Source: Salinivirgaceae bacterium (GTDB lineage Bacteria > Bacteroidota > Bacteroidia > Bacteroidales > SZUA-534). Taken from it: a stretch of 64,000 nucleotides of DNA. The notes beneath the pieces are model-generated. The model was not told where the DNA came from. It did not search any database and was given only the letters and a program-made list of their open reading frames with translations. The translations under genes and the position numbers were made by a program. Shown in pieces: positions 10,198 to 20,323 of the stretch; position 1 is the first letter of the stretch, and each line of letters opens with the position of its first letter. The DNA is taken from contig JAFVGW010000023.1 in NCBI GenBank assembly GCA_017474765.1, forward strand, positions 1-64,000, read 5' to 3'.

Positions 10198-11512
10198 GAA
10201 AGCATTTCAGCGGATATACACGCACCTGACGGCCATCACCAAGGCCACGGTGACGCTTGAGGCCGACGGCGTGACGGCTGACGAACTGGCGCTTGTGGCT
10301 GGGCGTCTGGCGCAGGTTGTGAAGATAAAAGGCCGCAGCATAACGCTGCAAGTGTTTGGCGGAACGGAAGATATACCCACCAACGCCGAGGTTACGTTCT
10401 TTGGCGAGCCGCCCGCGCTCAACGTGAGCGACGACCTTGCGGGACGCTTCTTCAACGCTTACGGCGAGCCGATTGACGGCGGCCCAGCCGTTGAGGGCGA
10501 GAAAAGGCAGATTGGCGGTCCGTCGGTGAACCCATTCCGTCGCCGCCAGCCTTCGCAACTCATCCCCACGGGCATTGCGGGCATCGACCTGAACAACACT
10601 CTCGTGTCGGGCCAGAAGATTCCGTTCTTTGCCGACCCCGACCAGCCTTACAACCAGGTGATGAGTATGGTGGCTCTGCGCGCCGATGTCGATAAGATTA
10701 TCCTTGGCGGGATGGGCCTAACCAACGACGATTATCTCTTTTTCAAGAACGAATTTGAGAGCGCTGGCGCCCTGCACAAGATTATCAGTTTTGTGAACAC
10801 CACCGACCAGCCGCCTGTTGAGCGCCTTCTGATTCCCGATATGGCGCTGACGGCAGCCGAGTATTTTGCCGTTGATAAGAATGAGAAAGTACTTGTGCTT
10901 CTGACAGATATGACGCTTTACGCCGATGCGTTGAGCATTGTGAGCAACCGTATGGACCAGATTCCGTCGAAGGATTCGATGCCAGGCTCGCTCTATTCCG
11001 ATTTGGCCAAAATCTACGAGAAAGCCGTGCAACTGCCTGACGGAGGCTCAATTACGATTATCGCCGTCACCACTCTGAACGATGGCGACATCACTCACGC
11101 AATTCCCGACAATACGGGTTATATCACTGAAGGTCAGTTGTTTTTGCGTTCCGACCCCGACTCGGGCAAGGTGATTGTTGACCCGTTCCGTTCGCTTTCG
11201 CGACTTAAACAGTTGGTACAGAACAAGGTAACGCGCGAGGACCACAGCGCCGTGATGAACACATCGGTGCGCCTTTACGCCGACGCCGCCAACGCCAAAA
11301 CCAAGTTGGAGAACGGTTTCGACCTGAACGACTACGACCAGCGCTGCCTGAATTACGCCCGCGAGTACGCCACGCGCCTTCTGGCCATCGATGTCAACAT
11401 TGGCATTACCGAGATGCTCGACACCGCGTGGGAACTGTTCGGCAAATACTTTACAAAGGCCGAAACTGGTCTGAAAGACAAACTGATAGAAAAATATTGG
11501 AAAGGAAATTAA
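10190..11512 (+). CDS. ntpB: V-type ATPase subunit B
   Basis: 440 residues. The non-catalytic partner of subunit A lacks a canonical Walker A, as expected, and keeps typical B-subunit stretches such as P-I-F-F-A-D-P-like I-P-F-F-A-D-P, D-M-T-L-Y-A-D-A-L and S-N-R-M-D-Q-I-P. It overlaps subunit A by 8 bp and is followed 6 bp later by subunit D. A GT-start-like N-terminal barrel precedes the nucleotide-binding fold. Secure. Confidence 0.97.
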   Translation: MSEKAFQRIYTHLTAITKATVTLEADGVTADELALVAGRLAQVVKIKGRSITLQVFGGTEDIPTNAEVTFFGEPPALNVSDDLAGRFFNAYGEPIDGGPAVEGEKRQIGGPSVNPFRRRQPSQLIPTGIAGIDLNNTLVSGQKIPFFADPDQPYNQVMSMVALRADVDKIILGGMGLTNDDYLFFKNEFESAGALHKIISFVNTTDQPPVERLLIPDMALTAAEYFAVDKNEKVLVLLTDMTLYADALSIVSNRMDQIPSKDSMPGSLYSDLAKIYEKAVQLPDGGSITIIAVTTLNDGDITHAIPDNTGYITEGQLFLRSDPDSGKVIVDPFRSLSRLKQLVQNKVTREDHSAVMNTSVRLYADAANAKTKLENGFDLNDYDQRCLNYAREYATRLLAIDVNIGITEMLDTAWELFGKYFTKAETGLKDKLIEKYWKGN

Positions 11513-11518
11513 CGCGCT

Positions 11519-12127
11519 ATGGCCATCAAGTTCCAATATAACAAAACGTCGCTCAACGAACTCAACAAGCAGTTGAAGATGCGCACCCGTGCCCTTCCGA
11601 CGCTGAAAAGCAAGGAATCGGCGCTGCGGATGGAGGTGAAGCGGGCCAAACAGCGGTCCGACGCACTGGCGCAACAACTTGAAAATGAGTTCCGTTCATA
11701 CGACTATATGGCGCAACTGTGGAACGAGTTTGAGCCAGGGTTGATTTCGGTGTCCGATGTCCGTTTGCGCACTGTGAAGATTGCAGGTGTGGCCACGCCC
11801 GCGCTCGACGAGGTGCTGTTCGACGTGAAGGAAATCAATCTTTTCGCCAAGCCGATGTGGTATGCCGACGGCGTGCGGATTCTGAAAAATCTGGCGCAAA
11901 TCGGCATAGAATCAGAGATTTACACCGAGGTGAGCCGCATTCTGGACTACAACCGCAAAAAGACGACGCAGAAGGTGAACCTGTACGAGAAAGTGCAGAT
12001 TCCAGGCTACAACGAGGCCATACGCAAGATAAAACGCTTTATGGAGGACGAGGAGAATCTGTCGAAAGCATCGCAGAAGATTGTGAAAAACAAACATTTA
12101 GCAGAGGAGGCGGAAGATGGTAACTGA
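11519..12127 (+). CDS. ntpD: V-type ATPase subunit D (central stalk)
   Basis: 202 residues. The start, M-A-I-K-F-Q-Y-N-K-T-S-L, and two long helices predicted at the N- and C-terminal ends fit the antiparallel coiled-coil rotor shaft. It turns inside A3B3. The usual partner, subunit F, is not found in the operon. Its stop lies 11 bp inside the start of the subunit I gene, so the two are probably translationally coupled. Confidence 0.94.
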   Translation: MAIKFQYNKTSLNELNKQLKMRTRALPTLKSKESALRMEVKRAKQRSDALAQQLENEFRSYDYMAQLWNEFEPGLISVSDVRLRTVKIAGVATPALDEVLFDVKEINLFAKPMWYADGVRILKNLAQIGIESEIYTEVSRILDYNRKKTTQKVNLYEKVQIPGYNEAIRKIKRFMEDEENLSKASQKIVKNKHLAEEAEDGN

Positions 12128-13904
12128 AATGACCAAATATAACTTCGTGCTTTTGAGCGGCGATGCCGACGATTTTCTGCGTACACTGCAAAAGATTGGT
12201 GTTGTGGATATTACGCGCTCGCAAGTGCCTGTCGACGATGAGTCGGAGGCGGTGTCGGCGCGGATTGAGCAACTGCAGAAGGCGCTCGAGGTGCTGAAGC
12301 AAATTCCCGCTGCAACCGCTTCCGCTGCCAAAACCGACGATGCGGCGGCTGACATAATCGGCACTGCGATTGAGCGCGAGCGGCTTGCGCAGCAACTGGC
12401 GGCTGTTGAGGCCGAAATTGCCGACCTTGCGCCGTGGGGCGACTACAAACCCGAAGACATTCAGCGGCTTGAGACTGCTGGCCTGAAACTGCATTTCTAC
12501 AAGGTTGCCCGCAAAGCCTTCAGCGAGGAGTGGAGCGAGCAGTATGCGCTCACCACCATTGCTTCCGACGACAACTTTGTTTATTTTGTAACCGTTTCTG
12601 ATACAGACGAATATGATTTTCCTGCAAAGGAATTGCCAAAGCCAGAGCGCCCGATTGGAGCGGCGCAAGCCGAGGCCGAGAAACTGCGCCAGTCAATAGC
12701 GGCGTGCGATGCGCGGCTTGGCGGTTTGAAAAGCCTTGAACCGACTGTCCGTCAGGAACTTGACGAGTGTCGCATCCGTCTCGACCGCCAACTGGCAAAC
12801 GCTTCGGCCGAGAAGGCTGCCGACGATTATCTGTCGGTGTTTGAAGGATTTGCACCCAAAGAGAACGAGTCGGCGCTGCTTCAACTGCTCGATTCGTCGA
12901 ACGTCTGCTACTTCACCGAGGCGGCGCAGGAAGCCGACAATCCGCCTATCAAACTGAAAAACAACCGCTTTGTGTCGATGTTCGAGGTGCTGACCGATAT
13001 GTACGGCCGCCCAAAATACTCTGAATTCGACCCAACAGTCTGGATTTCAATATTTTTTATGTTGTTCTTCGCCTTCTGTATGGGCGATGCGGGCTACGGC
13101 CTGATACTCGCACTTTTAGGCTTCGGCTTGAGGGGCAAGTTGCCGAAAATCGCGCCTTTGGTGGTGACGCTGGGCGTGGCCACAACGGTCATCGGACTGC
13201 TGTTCCACACCTTCTTCTCAACCGATATGCTCGCCTGGCAGTGCCTTCCCGATGCGGTCAAGCGGCTGATGCTGCCATCGCAAATCGCTGGTTATGACGG
13301 CACTATGATAATGGCCATTGCTGTTGGCGTGGTGCACCTTTGCCTGGCAATGATTATTAAAACGTGGCAGGCCACCAAGCACAGCGGTCTGAACTCGCTC
13401 GGCACCTGGGGCTGGACGTTGCTCATTGTGGGCGGCGTGGTGGTTGGCGGAATGGCGCTCGCGGGCGCAATCGACGCTGCCGTTACAAATGTGATAATCA
13501 TTGTGTTAGGTGTGGTTTCGGCATTGGGAATCTTCTTCCTGAACGACCTTCACCGCAATCCGCTGGCAAACTTCGGCGTTGGCTTGTGGAACACCTACAA
13601 CACCGCCACAGGCTTGCTCGGCGACGTTTTGAGTTACCTTCGCCTTTACGCTCTCGGCCTTGCTGGCGCGAAACTTGGCGAGGCGTTCAACGCCATTGGC
13701 ACTCAGGCACTTGGCGATGGCTGCGCAGGGTGGATTTTCTTCATCCTGATTGTGATTGTCGGCCACACGCTGAACCTTGCAATGTGCGTTTTGGGCGCGT
13801 TTGTTCACCCGCTGCGACTCAATTTCCTCGAGTTTTTCAAAAATTCAGGCTACGAGGGTACAGGGCGGCGTTATAATCCTTTGACAGAGAATGTTAACAA
13901 TTAA
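12117..13904 (+). CDS. ntpI: V-type ATPase membrane subunit I (a-subunit)
   Basis: 595 residues, at the short end for this family. The cytoplasmic N-terminal half is coiled-coil rich and contacts the peripheral stalk. The C-terminal half, from about residue 300, carries seven to eight membrane segments. The conserved channel region includes W-N-T-Y-N-T-A-T-G-L-L-G-D-V-L-S-Y-L-R with the functional Arg, and L-G-A-F-V-H-P-L-R. It forms the ion half-channels against the ring of subunit K. The start at M-V-T-E-M-T-K-Y overlaps subunit D. Confidence 0.95.
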   Translation: MVTEMTKYNFVLLSGDADDFLRTLQKIGVVDITRSQVPVDDESEAVSARIEQLQKALEVLKQIPAATASAAKTDDAAADIIGTAIERERLAQQLAAVEAEIADLAPWGDYKPEDIQRLETAGLKLHFYKVARKAFSEEWSEQYALTTIASDDNFVYFVTVSDTDEYDFPAKELPKPERPIGAAQAEAEKLRQSIAACDARLGGLKSLEPTVRQELDECRIRLDRQLANASAEKAADDYLSVFEGFAPKENESALLQLLDSSNVCYFTEAAQEADNPPIKLKNNRFVSMFEVLTDMYGRPKYSEFDPTVWISIFFMLFFAFCMGDAGYGLILALLGFGLRGKLPKIAPLVVTLGVATTVIGLLFHTFFSTDMLAWQCLPDAVKRLMLPSQIAGYDGTMIMAIAVGVVHLCLAMIIKTWQATKHSGLNSLGTWGWTLLIVGGVVVGGMALAGAIDAAVTNVIIIVLGVVSALGIFFLNDLHRNPLANFGVGLWNTYNTATGLLGDVLSYLRLYALGLAGAKLGEAFNAIGTQALGDGCAGWIFFILIVIVGHTLNLAMCVLGAFVHPLRLNFLEFFKNSGYEGTGRRYNPLTENVNN

Positions 13905-14345
<441 letters not shown>

Positions 14346-14394
14346 TTCGTTTATTTCGGTTTTAATCGGGAAAAACGGTTAGATATTAAAACGT

Positions 14395-14431
14395 GAAGGG
14401 GCGAATAACATTCGCCCCTTCGTTTTTTTTT
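14395..14431 (+). terminator. Rho-independent terminator of the V-ATPase operon
   Basis: A 12-bp perfect stem (GAAGGGGCGAAT with ATTCGCCCCTTC), 3-nt loop AAC, then G and nine T residues. Confidence 0.95.
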
Positions 14432-14502
14432 CTCTGTATCGTTCAATTTTACAAAAGTATTTTTTACTTTTATCGTCAAATAAACTTAATACCACACATA
14501 AT

Positions 14503-17500
14503 ATGAACGGAACAAAACTCGCCATTGCGGCAGCGCTCACAAGCATTTCGCTGACAATCAGCGCACAAGAAGAGTGGCGCAATCCACAAGTGAATCAGAT
14601 AAACCGACTTGAACAGCACGCCGACTATTTTGCTTTCAGCAGTGCCGATGACGCAAAAAACGGCGACAAGACGCTGGCAGCCAATTATTTATCGATTGAA
14701 GGCCAATGGAAATTCAATTGGGTTGAGAATGCCGACCAACGGCCGACAACATTCTTCCAAACCAACTTCGACGACTCGCAGTGGGGCACGATGCCCGTTC
14801 CTGGGTTGTGGGAACTCAACGGCTACGGCGACCCCGTCTATACCAACGTGGGCTTTCCCTGGGGGCCGTTCTCGGGAAACAACGCGCCCGAAGTGGGCAC
14901 GCAGCACAACCACGTGGGCTCGTACCGCCGAACAATCGCCATTCCCGACAACTGGGCTGGGCAGAACGTTGTAATACACATTGGCTCAGCAACTTCGAAC
15001 GTCTATTTGTGGGTGAACGGCAAGTTTGTAGGGTACTCTGAAGACAGCAAAGTGGCCGCCGAATTCGACATTACCAAATACTTGAAAAAGGGTGATAATC
15101 TGTTTGCTATGCAGATTTTCCGCTGGTGCGACGGCTCGTATCTCGAAGACCAAGATTTCTGGCGCTTTGCGGGCATTGCGCGCGAGTGCTATCTCTACTC
15201 GCAGCCCAAAGTTCACGCCAACGACGTGGAGATTGTCCCCGACCTGACCGACAACTACACCAACGGCGCACTCGACATTACCGTGAAAACTTCGGGTAGC
15301 GCAAAAGTGAAGGCAACGCTCTTTGATAACGCTGACAATCAGGTATTTTCGGCCAATTTGCAACCGAAGGGCAAGAACACCTTCGAGCTTTCGCAGAAGT
15401 GCGGCGCAGTGAAAAAATGGTCGGCTGAAGAACCGAATCTCTATTCGCTCGAAATCACCATTCTCGATAATAAAAACGCTGTTCTTCAGGTGATTAGACA
15501 AAATGTCGGCTTCCGCAAAATTGAGCAGAAAACCGATTTGGGACAGATTTGGGTGAACGGCAAGCCCGTTCTCATTAAGGGCGTCGACCGCCACGAACTC
15601 GACCCCGACTATGGCTACTGCGTGCCGCGCTGGCGTATGGAGCAGGACGCAAAGATTATGAAAGAGATGAACGTGAATGCGGTGCGCACCTGCCACTATC
15701 CCGACGACCCGTACTGGTACGAACTCTGCGACCGCTACGGCTTTTATATGGTGAGCGAAGCCAACCTTGAGTCGCACGGCCTGATTTACACCGACCGCTG
15801 CCTGTCGCACAACGAGACGTGGCTGCAGGCCCACCTTGAGCGCAACCAACGCGCCTTCGAGACCTACAAAAACCACCCCGCCATAATTTTCCTGTCGCTG
15901 GGCAACGAAGCAGGTCCTGGCAAGAATTTCGAAGCGTGCTACAAGTGGCTCAAGGAGCGCCAATCGAGCCGCCCCGTGCAGTACGAACCCGCTGGTCTTA
16001 AGGAGTTTACCGATGTTTTCTGTCCGATGTATGCCGATTATGGCACGATGGAGCGCTACGCCAACGACCCGAAGGCCTACCGCCCGCTCATTCAGTGCGA
16101 ATACTCGCACGCGATGGGCAACTCGTGCGGCGGGTTCAAGGAGTATTGGGACCTGATTCGCAAATATCCGAAGTTGCAGGGCGGTTTCATTTGGGACTTT
16201 GTCGACCAAGCGCTGCACCGCCGCCACGCCGACGGCACGCTTGAGTACACCTACGGCGGCGACTACAACAACTACGACGCCACCGACAACAATTTCAACT
16301 GCAACGGCCTCATTTCGCCCGACCGCGTGCTCAATCCGCACGCCTACGAAGTGAAATATTTCTATCAGAATATTTGGACCGAACTTGTTGATATTAAGCA
16401 AGGTACAATCAAAATCTCGAACGAGAACTTCTTTACCGACCTTTCGAAATATTATGCCGAATGGAACATCGAAGCCGACGGCAAATGCATCCTGGCTGGC
16501 ATTGTGTCCGATATCAAAGTTGAGCCGCAATCGTCTGCTAATGTGCAACTTGGGTTCGATGGCAGCCGCATTCCCGCTCAAGGCGATGTCTTTTTCAATA
16601 TCAAATACAAACTGAAACAGGCCGACGGCATTCTGCCCGCAGGCTCGCAAGTGGCTTACGACCAATTGGTTATCGCGGAAGCGGAACTGAAAGACGCCTT
16701 CGCTGAAAGCAAAAAAACGATTGCCGTGGACACTTCCTCACCCAAAAAGACAATCATTAAAGGCGAAAACTTTGAATATCAACTCGATGAAGCGAATTTC
16801 TTATGCAGCATTGTTATTGACGGCCGCCAATATTTGAAAGACGGCAGCACACTGCGGCCCAACTTCTGGCGCGCCCCGACTGACAACGACTACGGCGCAC
16901 GTTTGGAACGGCGGTTCGAAGCGTGGGAAAACGCTTCGTGCAAACCAAAGCAAAGTTCGGTTTCCTATGAAAACACAATTTTGAAAATTGAAACTGATTA
17001 TCAGGTTGTTGCCGCAAATTCGGAGCGGCTTGGTGATTTAACGCTCACCTACCGAATCAACGAAAAGGGACAGATTGCTGTGAATCAAAAATTTACGCCA
17101 AACAACGATGCCAAGGCAAAACCCAATCTGTTCCGCTTTGGAATGCGGTTGGAGATGCCCGAAACATTCGACCGCATCGACTATTTCGGCCGTGGCCCTG
17201 TTGAGAACTACGCCGACCGCAAACTGTCGCAACCTATCGGCCATTTCGCGCAAAGCGTTGACGAACAATACTATCCATACATTCGTCCGCAGGAGACTGG
17301 CACCAAAAGCGACCTGCGCCGCTATGCCATCACCGACGTTGCGGGCCGCGGATTGCAGTTCACATCGACGAAACTTTTCTCGGCATCGGCTCTGCCATAC
17401 ACAATGGAGAACCTTTGTCCCACAAAGGATAAGCGCCAATACCACTCAACCGACCTGAAAACCGAGCACCTGACGGCCGTCTGCATCGACGGAGCGCAAA

Positions 17501-17604
17501 TGGGAATGGGTTGCGTGAACTCGTGGGGCGCCTGGCCGCTGCCGCAGTACTGTCTGCCTTTCGGGCCGTACGAGTTTGAGTTTGTGATTACGCCTGTGAA
17601 ATGA
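14503..17604 (+). CDS. Secreted/periplasmic beta-galactosidase, glycoside hydrolase family 2
   Basis: 1033 residues, LacZ-like in size and order. A signal peptide (about 1-21, ending S-A-Q) is followed by the GH2 sugar-binding domain, an Ig-like domain, the TIM barrel, a DUF4981-type domain and the C-terminal beta-galactosidase small-chain domain. The catalytic acid/base is E469 in S-L-G-N-E-A-G and the nucleophile is E533 in I-Q-C-E-Y-S-H-A-M-G-N. The signal peptide makes it periplasmic or surface-exposed, unlike cytoplasmic LacZ. No SusC/SusD pair or regulator is adjacent, so it is not part of a recognisable polysaccharide utilisation locus. Substrate preference for beta-galactosides is inferred from the family. 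Confidence 0.94.
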   Translation: MNGTKLAIAAALTSISLTISAQEEWRNPQVNQINRLEQHADYFAFSSADDAKNGDKTLAANYLSIEGQWKFNWVENADQRPTTFFQTNFDDSQWGTMPVPGLWELNGYGDPVYTNVGFPWGPFSGNNAPEVGTQHNHVGSYRRTIAIPDNWAGQNVVIHIGSATSNVYLWVNGKFVGYSEDSKVAAEFDITKYLKKGDNLFAMQIFRWCDGSYLEDQDFWRFAGIARECYLYSQPKVHANDVEIVPDLTDNYTNGALDITVKTSGSAKVKATLFDNADNQVFSANLQPKGKNTFELSQKCGAVKKWSAEEPNLYSLEITILDNKNAVLQVIRQNVGFRKIEQKTDLGQIWVNGKPVLIKGVDRHELDPDYGYCVPRWRMEQDAKIMKEMNVNAVRTCHYPDDPYWYELCDRYGFYMVSEANLESHGLIYTDRCLSHNETWLQAHLERNQRAFETYKNHPAIIFLSLGNEAGPGKNFEACYKWLKERQSSRPVQYEPAGLKEFTDVFCPMYADYGTMERYANDPKAYRPLIQCEYSHAMGNSCGGFKEYWDLIRKYPKLQGGFIWDFVDQALHRRHADGTLEYTYGGDYNNYDATDNNFNCNGLISPDRVLNPHAYEVKYFYQNIWTELVDIKQGTIKISNENFFTDLSKYYAEWNIEADGKCILAGIVSDIKVEPQSSANVQLGFDGSRIPAQGDVFFNIKYKLKQADGILPAGSQVAYDQLVIAEAELKDAFAESKKTIAVDTSSPKKTIIKGENFEYQLDEANFLCSIVIDGRQYLKDGSTLRPNFWRAPTDNDYGARLERRFEAWENASCKPKQSSVSYENTILKIETDYQVVAANSERLGDLTLTYRINEKGQIAVNQKFTPNNDAKAKPNLFRFGMRLEMPETFDRIDYFGRGPVENYADRKLSQPIGHFAQSVDEQYYPYIRPQETGTKSDLRRYAITDVAGRGLQFTSTKLFSASALPYTMENLCPTKDKRQYHSTDLKTEHLTAVCIDGAQMGMGCVNSWGAWPLPQYCLPFGPYEFEFVITPVK

Positions 17605-17641
17605 TATTTTTGCGGCGTTTAACGCTGACAAAAATCGGAAA

Positions 17642-18757
17642 ATGGGAAAGATAACCACTCGCGAGAAGCAGATTTCGAGAACAAGTTTCATCGGCATTGC
17701 CGCCAATCTGCTGCTTGCCACATTTAAGGCGATTGTGGGCCTGATGGCCAACTCAATAGCCATTTTGCTCGACGCCGTCAACAACTTGAGCGATGCGCTC
17801 TCGTCGGTGATTACCATTGTGGGCATCAAACTTGCACACCGCAAGCCCGACCGCGAGCATCCGTTCGGCTACGGGCGGATTGAGTATTTCAGCGCCATCC
17901 TGATTGCAGGGCTTGTGTTTGCGGCTGGCGCGGCATCGCTCATCGAGTCGGTTAAAAAGATTATCGACCCAGTGGTGCCCGAATACTCTGCGGTGACAAT
18001 TGTGGTGATTGTGGTGGCCATTGCAACCAAGTTAGTATTAGGCAGATACGTCAAACGCCAAGGCGAGCGTTTCAGTTCCGATGCGCTGATTGCCTCGGGT
18101 GCCGACGCCCTGCACGACGCCGTCATTTCCGCATCAACACTCGTGGGCGCCGCCATAACGCTGATTTTCGGTCTGGCGGTCGACGGCATAATCGGTGCGG
18201 TGATTTCGGTGTTCATCATCAAATCGGGTATCGAACTGTTTATGAATCCGTTGAACCAAATATTGGGCGCCCGCACCAACAGCGAGACTACGCAAAGTAT
18301 GAAAGCCGATATCGCTGGATTTGAGGGCGTTATCGGTGTTTACGACCTTGTTCTGCACAACTACGGCCACGACCGCGCTGTGGGTTCGGCACATATTGAG
18401 GTTGACACGACAATGACCGCTCGCGATATTCACTTGTTAACCAAACGAATACAGCGCCAGATTGTGATGAAATATGGCGTTTTCCTAACCATCGGCATCT
18501 ACGCCACCGACAGGCAAAACGGCGAATACGGATTGATGCAGAGCGACATACGCAGCATTGTGTCGAATTTCGACGGTGTGCTGCAAGTGCACGGCATTTT
18601 CATCGACACAAACTCAAAACTAATTTCATTTGACGCGGTAGTCGATTTCAAAGTGAGCGACAAACTGGCTTTGCGCCAGCAAATTGCCGATGCCGTTGTG
18701 CAGAAATATTCAGGATACGAAGTCGAGATAAATTTCGATATTGATTACAGCGATTGA
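17642..18757 (+). CDS. Cation diffusion facilitator (CDF) metal exporter
   Basis: 371 residues with about six membrane helices in the first 200, followed by a cytoplasmic ferredoxin-like domain and an extra C-terminal part. Metal-binding motifs are D-x3-N-L-S-D-A in helix 2 and A-D-A-L-H-D-A-V in helix 5. The H-x-D signatures of zinc- versus manganese-type CDFs are mixed, so the metal (Zn, Fe, Mn or Co) cannot be set. It begins 37 bp after the beta-galactosidase and may be read through from it. It ends in a repeat-rich convergent spacer. Confidence 0.9.
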   Translation: MGKITTREKQISRTSFIGIAANLLLATFKAIVGLMANSIAILLDAVNNLSDALSSVITIVGIKLAHRKPDREHPFGYGRIEYFSAILIAGLVFAAGAASLIESVKKIIDPVVPEYSAVTIVVIVVAIATKLVLGRYVKRQGERFSSDALIASGADALHDAVISASTLVGAAITLIFGLAVDGIIGAVISVFIIKSGIELFMNPLNQILGARTNSETTQSMKADIAGFEGVIGVYDLVLHNYGHDRAVGSAHIEVDTTMTARDIHLLTKRIQRQIVMKYGVFLTIGIYATDRQNGEYGLMQSDIRSIVSNFDGVLQVHGIFIDTNSKLISFDAVVDFKVSDKLALRQQIADAVVQKYSGYEVEINFDIDYSD

Positions 18758-18861
18758 GAACCGCTTGTCGCTTGATTATCAGACACTAATACATCATTCC
18801 GAACATCCAAAGCGGAATACGGTTTTGCGCGGCCGATTGTGAGAATATGGCGCAAAAAAGA

Positions 18862-18937
18862 ATGTTTGGAAACACTAAATTTTTCTTAAAAAATGTTTGT
18901 AAACACTTTCTTTGAGCAAGAAAGATGTTTGGAAACA
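18862..18937. repeat. Three regularly spaced copies of a dyad, ATGTTTGNAAACAY
   Basis: Copies at 18862-18875, 18892-18905 and 18924-18937 read ATGTTTGGAAACAC, ATGTTTGTAAACAC and ATGTTTGGAAACAT. Starts are 30 and 32 bp apart, about three helical turns, so all would face the same side of the DNA. The third copy is a dyad with 6-bp arms. Flanking A- and T-runs are also partly repeated, so the unit is a degenerate 31-bp direct repeat. The site lies between convergent genes. Confidence 0.75.
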
Positions 18938-18948
18938 TTTTTTGAGTT

Positions 18949-19004
18949 TGATTTCCATTTTATGATTTCCATTTTATGATTTCCATTTTATGATTTCCAT
19001 TTTA
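18949..19004. repeat. Perfect 14-bp tandem repeat, four copies (GATTTCCATTTTAT)
   Basis: Four exact head-to-tail copies, directly after the triple dyad. The whole spacer between the CDF gene and mdh (about 320 bp) holds no credible gene; it contains these two repeat arrays and the mdh terminator. Confidence 0.95.
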
Positions 19005-19030
19005 TGGAAAAACATTCAGTGTGGGCATAA

Positions 19031-19057
19031 AAAAAGCACCCTCATCGGGTGCTTTTT
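19031..19057 (-). terminator. Bidirectional terminator downstream of mdh
   Basis: An 11-bp stem, AAAAAGCACCC with GGGTGCTTTTT, around a 5-nt loop. U-runs are present in both directions, so it can stop mdh and anything arriving from the CDF side. Confidence 0.92.
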
Positions 19058-19076
19058 CTATCTGAACCTATTGTTA

Positions 19077-20018
19077 TTAAACAAGTTTCAAGTCTTTCAA
19101 AGCATTCACGTTGCCGCGAACCGACTCGGCGCTGGCTTTGAATTTGGCTTTCTCGTCGGCATTCAGGTCGAGTTCAACAATCTTCTCGATACCGTTCTTG
19201 CCAAGGATTACAGGAACGCCAATGCAGAGGTCTGACTCTCCGTACTCGCCCTCGAGCAGAACCGAGCAAGGAATCATCTTCTTCTGGTCGTGGATGATAG
19301 ACTCAACAACGAATGCTCCAGCCGCACCTGGTGCGTACCAAGCCGATGTGCCGAGCAGACCAGTCAGCGTTGCGCCGCCAACCATTGTCGATTTAACAAC
19401 CTCGTCGAGTTTCTCGGCGCTCAGGAAGTTGCTTACAGGCATTCCTTTGTAAGTTGCAAAACGAGCCATCGGAATCATTGTGGTGTCGCCGTGGCCGCCG
19501 ATTACAAAGCCCTCAACCTCGTTGGCGTTGCAGCCAAGAGCCTGCGACAGGAAGTATTTGAAGCGCGAGCTGTCGAGTGCGCCACCCATACCAATCACGC
19601 GGTTTTTCGGCAACTTGAGAGCCTTGAGCGCAAGGTAGGTCATTGTGTCCATCGGGTTCGAGATGCAGACGATGATGGCGTTTGGCGAGTACTTCAGAAG
19701 GTTTTCGGCAACGCCCTTAACAATGCCAGCGTTGACGCCCAGAAGTTCCTCACGGGTCATACCTGGCTTACGAGGAATACCCGAAGTGATTACGCAAACA
19801 TCAGAATTGGCGGTTTTGGCGTAATCGTTGGTGCAGCCAACCAGACGGGTGTCGAAACCCAGCAGTTGCGCTGTCTGCATCATATCCATTGCCTTGCCTT
19901 CCGAAATGCCCTCTTTGATGTCGAGCATTACAACCTCATCGGCTACCTCATTGAATGCAAGCACATTGGCGCACGTTGCACCCACATTGCCTGCTCCTAC
20001 TACTGTTACTTTACTCAT
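19077..20018 (-). CDS. mdh: Malate dehydrogenase
   Basis: 313 residues of the LDH-like type of malate dehydrogenase. The Rossmann motif G-A-G-N-V-G is at 8-13 and the NAD-selecting Asp is in M-L-D-I-K. The substrate loop P-R-K-P-G-M-T-R carries the two arginines that select malate/oxaloacetate over lactate. The catalytic histidine lies in G-G-H-G-D-T-T. It interconverts malate and oxaloacetate, in Bacteroidales mainly in the reductive branch to fumarate and succinate. It is monocistronic, with its own promoter and terminator. Confidence 0.96.
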   Translation of the reverse strand: MSKVTVVGAGNVGATCANVLAFNEVADEVVMLDIKEGISEGKAMDMMQTAQLLGFDTRLVGCTNDYAKTANSDVCVITSGIPRKPGMTREELLGVNAGIVKGVAENLLKYSPNAIIVCISNPMDTMTYLALKALKLPKNRVIGMGGALDSSRFKYFLSQALGCNANEVEGFVIGGHGDTTMIPMARFATYKGMPVSNFLSAEKLDEVVKSTMVGGATLTGLLGTSAWYAPGAAGAFVVESIIHDQKKMIPCSVLLEGEYGESDLCIGVPVILGKNGIEKIVELDLNADEKAKFKASAESVRGNVNALKDLKLV

Positions 20019-20069
20019 AACTATAATTTTTTAAACAAAATCAATTTTCCGCCTTTGTTAAAAGGTTCG

Positions 20070-20077
20070 CAAATATA
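20070..20077 (-). promoter_or_regulatory. -7 box (TATATTTG) for mdh
   Basis: Exact TAnnTTTG match on the minus strand, placing the transcript start about 45 bp before the mdh ATG. No matching -33 TTTG is visible. Confidence 0.6.
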
Positions 20078-20323
20078 TAAAATTTAGGAATTAGGATTCA
20101 GGAATTAGTTGTGCCGATTTTTATTCAATTGACAGTTGAAAATTGAGAATTGAAAATTGAGAATTGAAAATTGAAAGTATCCACTAACATCTATTACTAT
20201 AGTGCCCAATACCCAACACCTAATGCATAGTGCCTAATGCCTAGCGCCTTAATACTAATATTCCAATCAATCAACCATTTACCATCTTTACCAAAACTTT
20301 TTTCAAAAAAAATCACATTTCCT

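Noticed and set aside
14453..14472. Paired CAAAAGTA / TACTTTTA words before the beta-galactosidase as a divergent promoter
   Set aside because: The leftward box points into the V-ATPase terminator, and the rightward one has a mismatch in the key final G; support is too weak.
14986..16665. A 559-codon open frame antisense to the beta-galactosidase
   Set aside because: It mirrors the third-position bias of the real gene, has no recognisable domain, and the sense gene has full catalytic motifs.
18862..18937. Triple repeat as a CRISPR array
   Set aside because: Only three units, the repeats are 14 bp and imperfect, spacers are similar to each other, and no cas genes are near.
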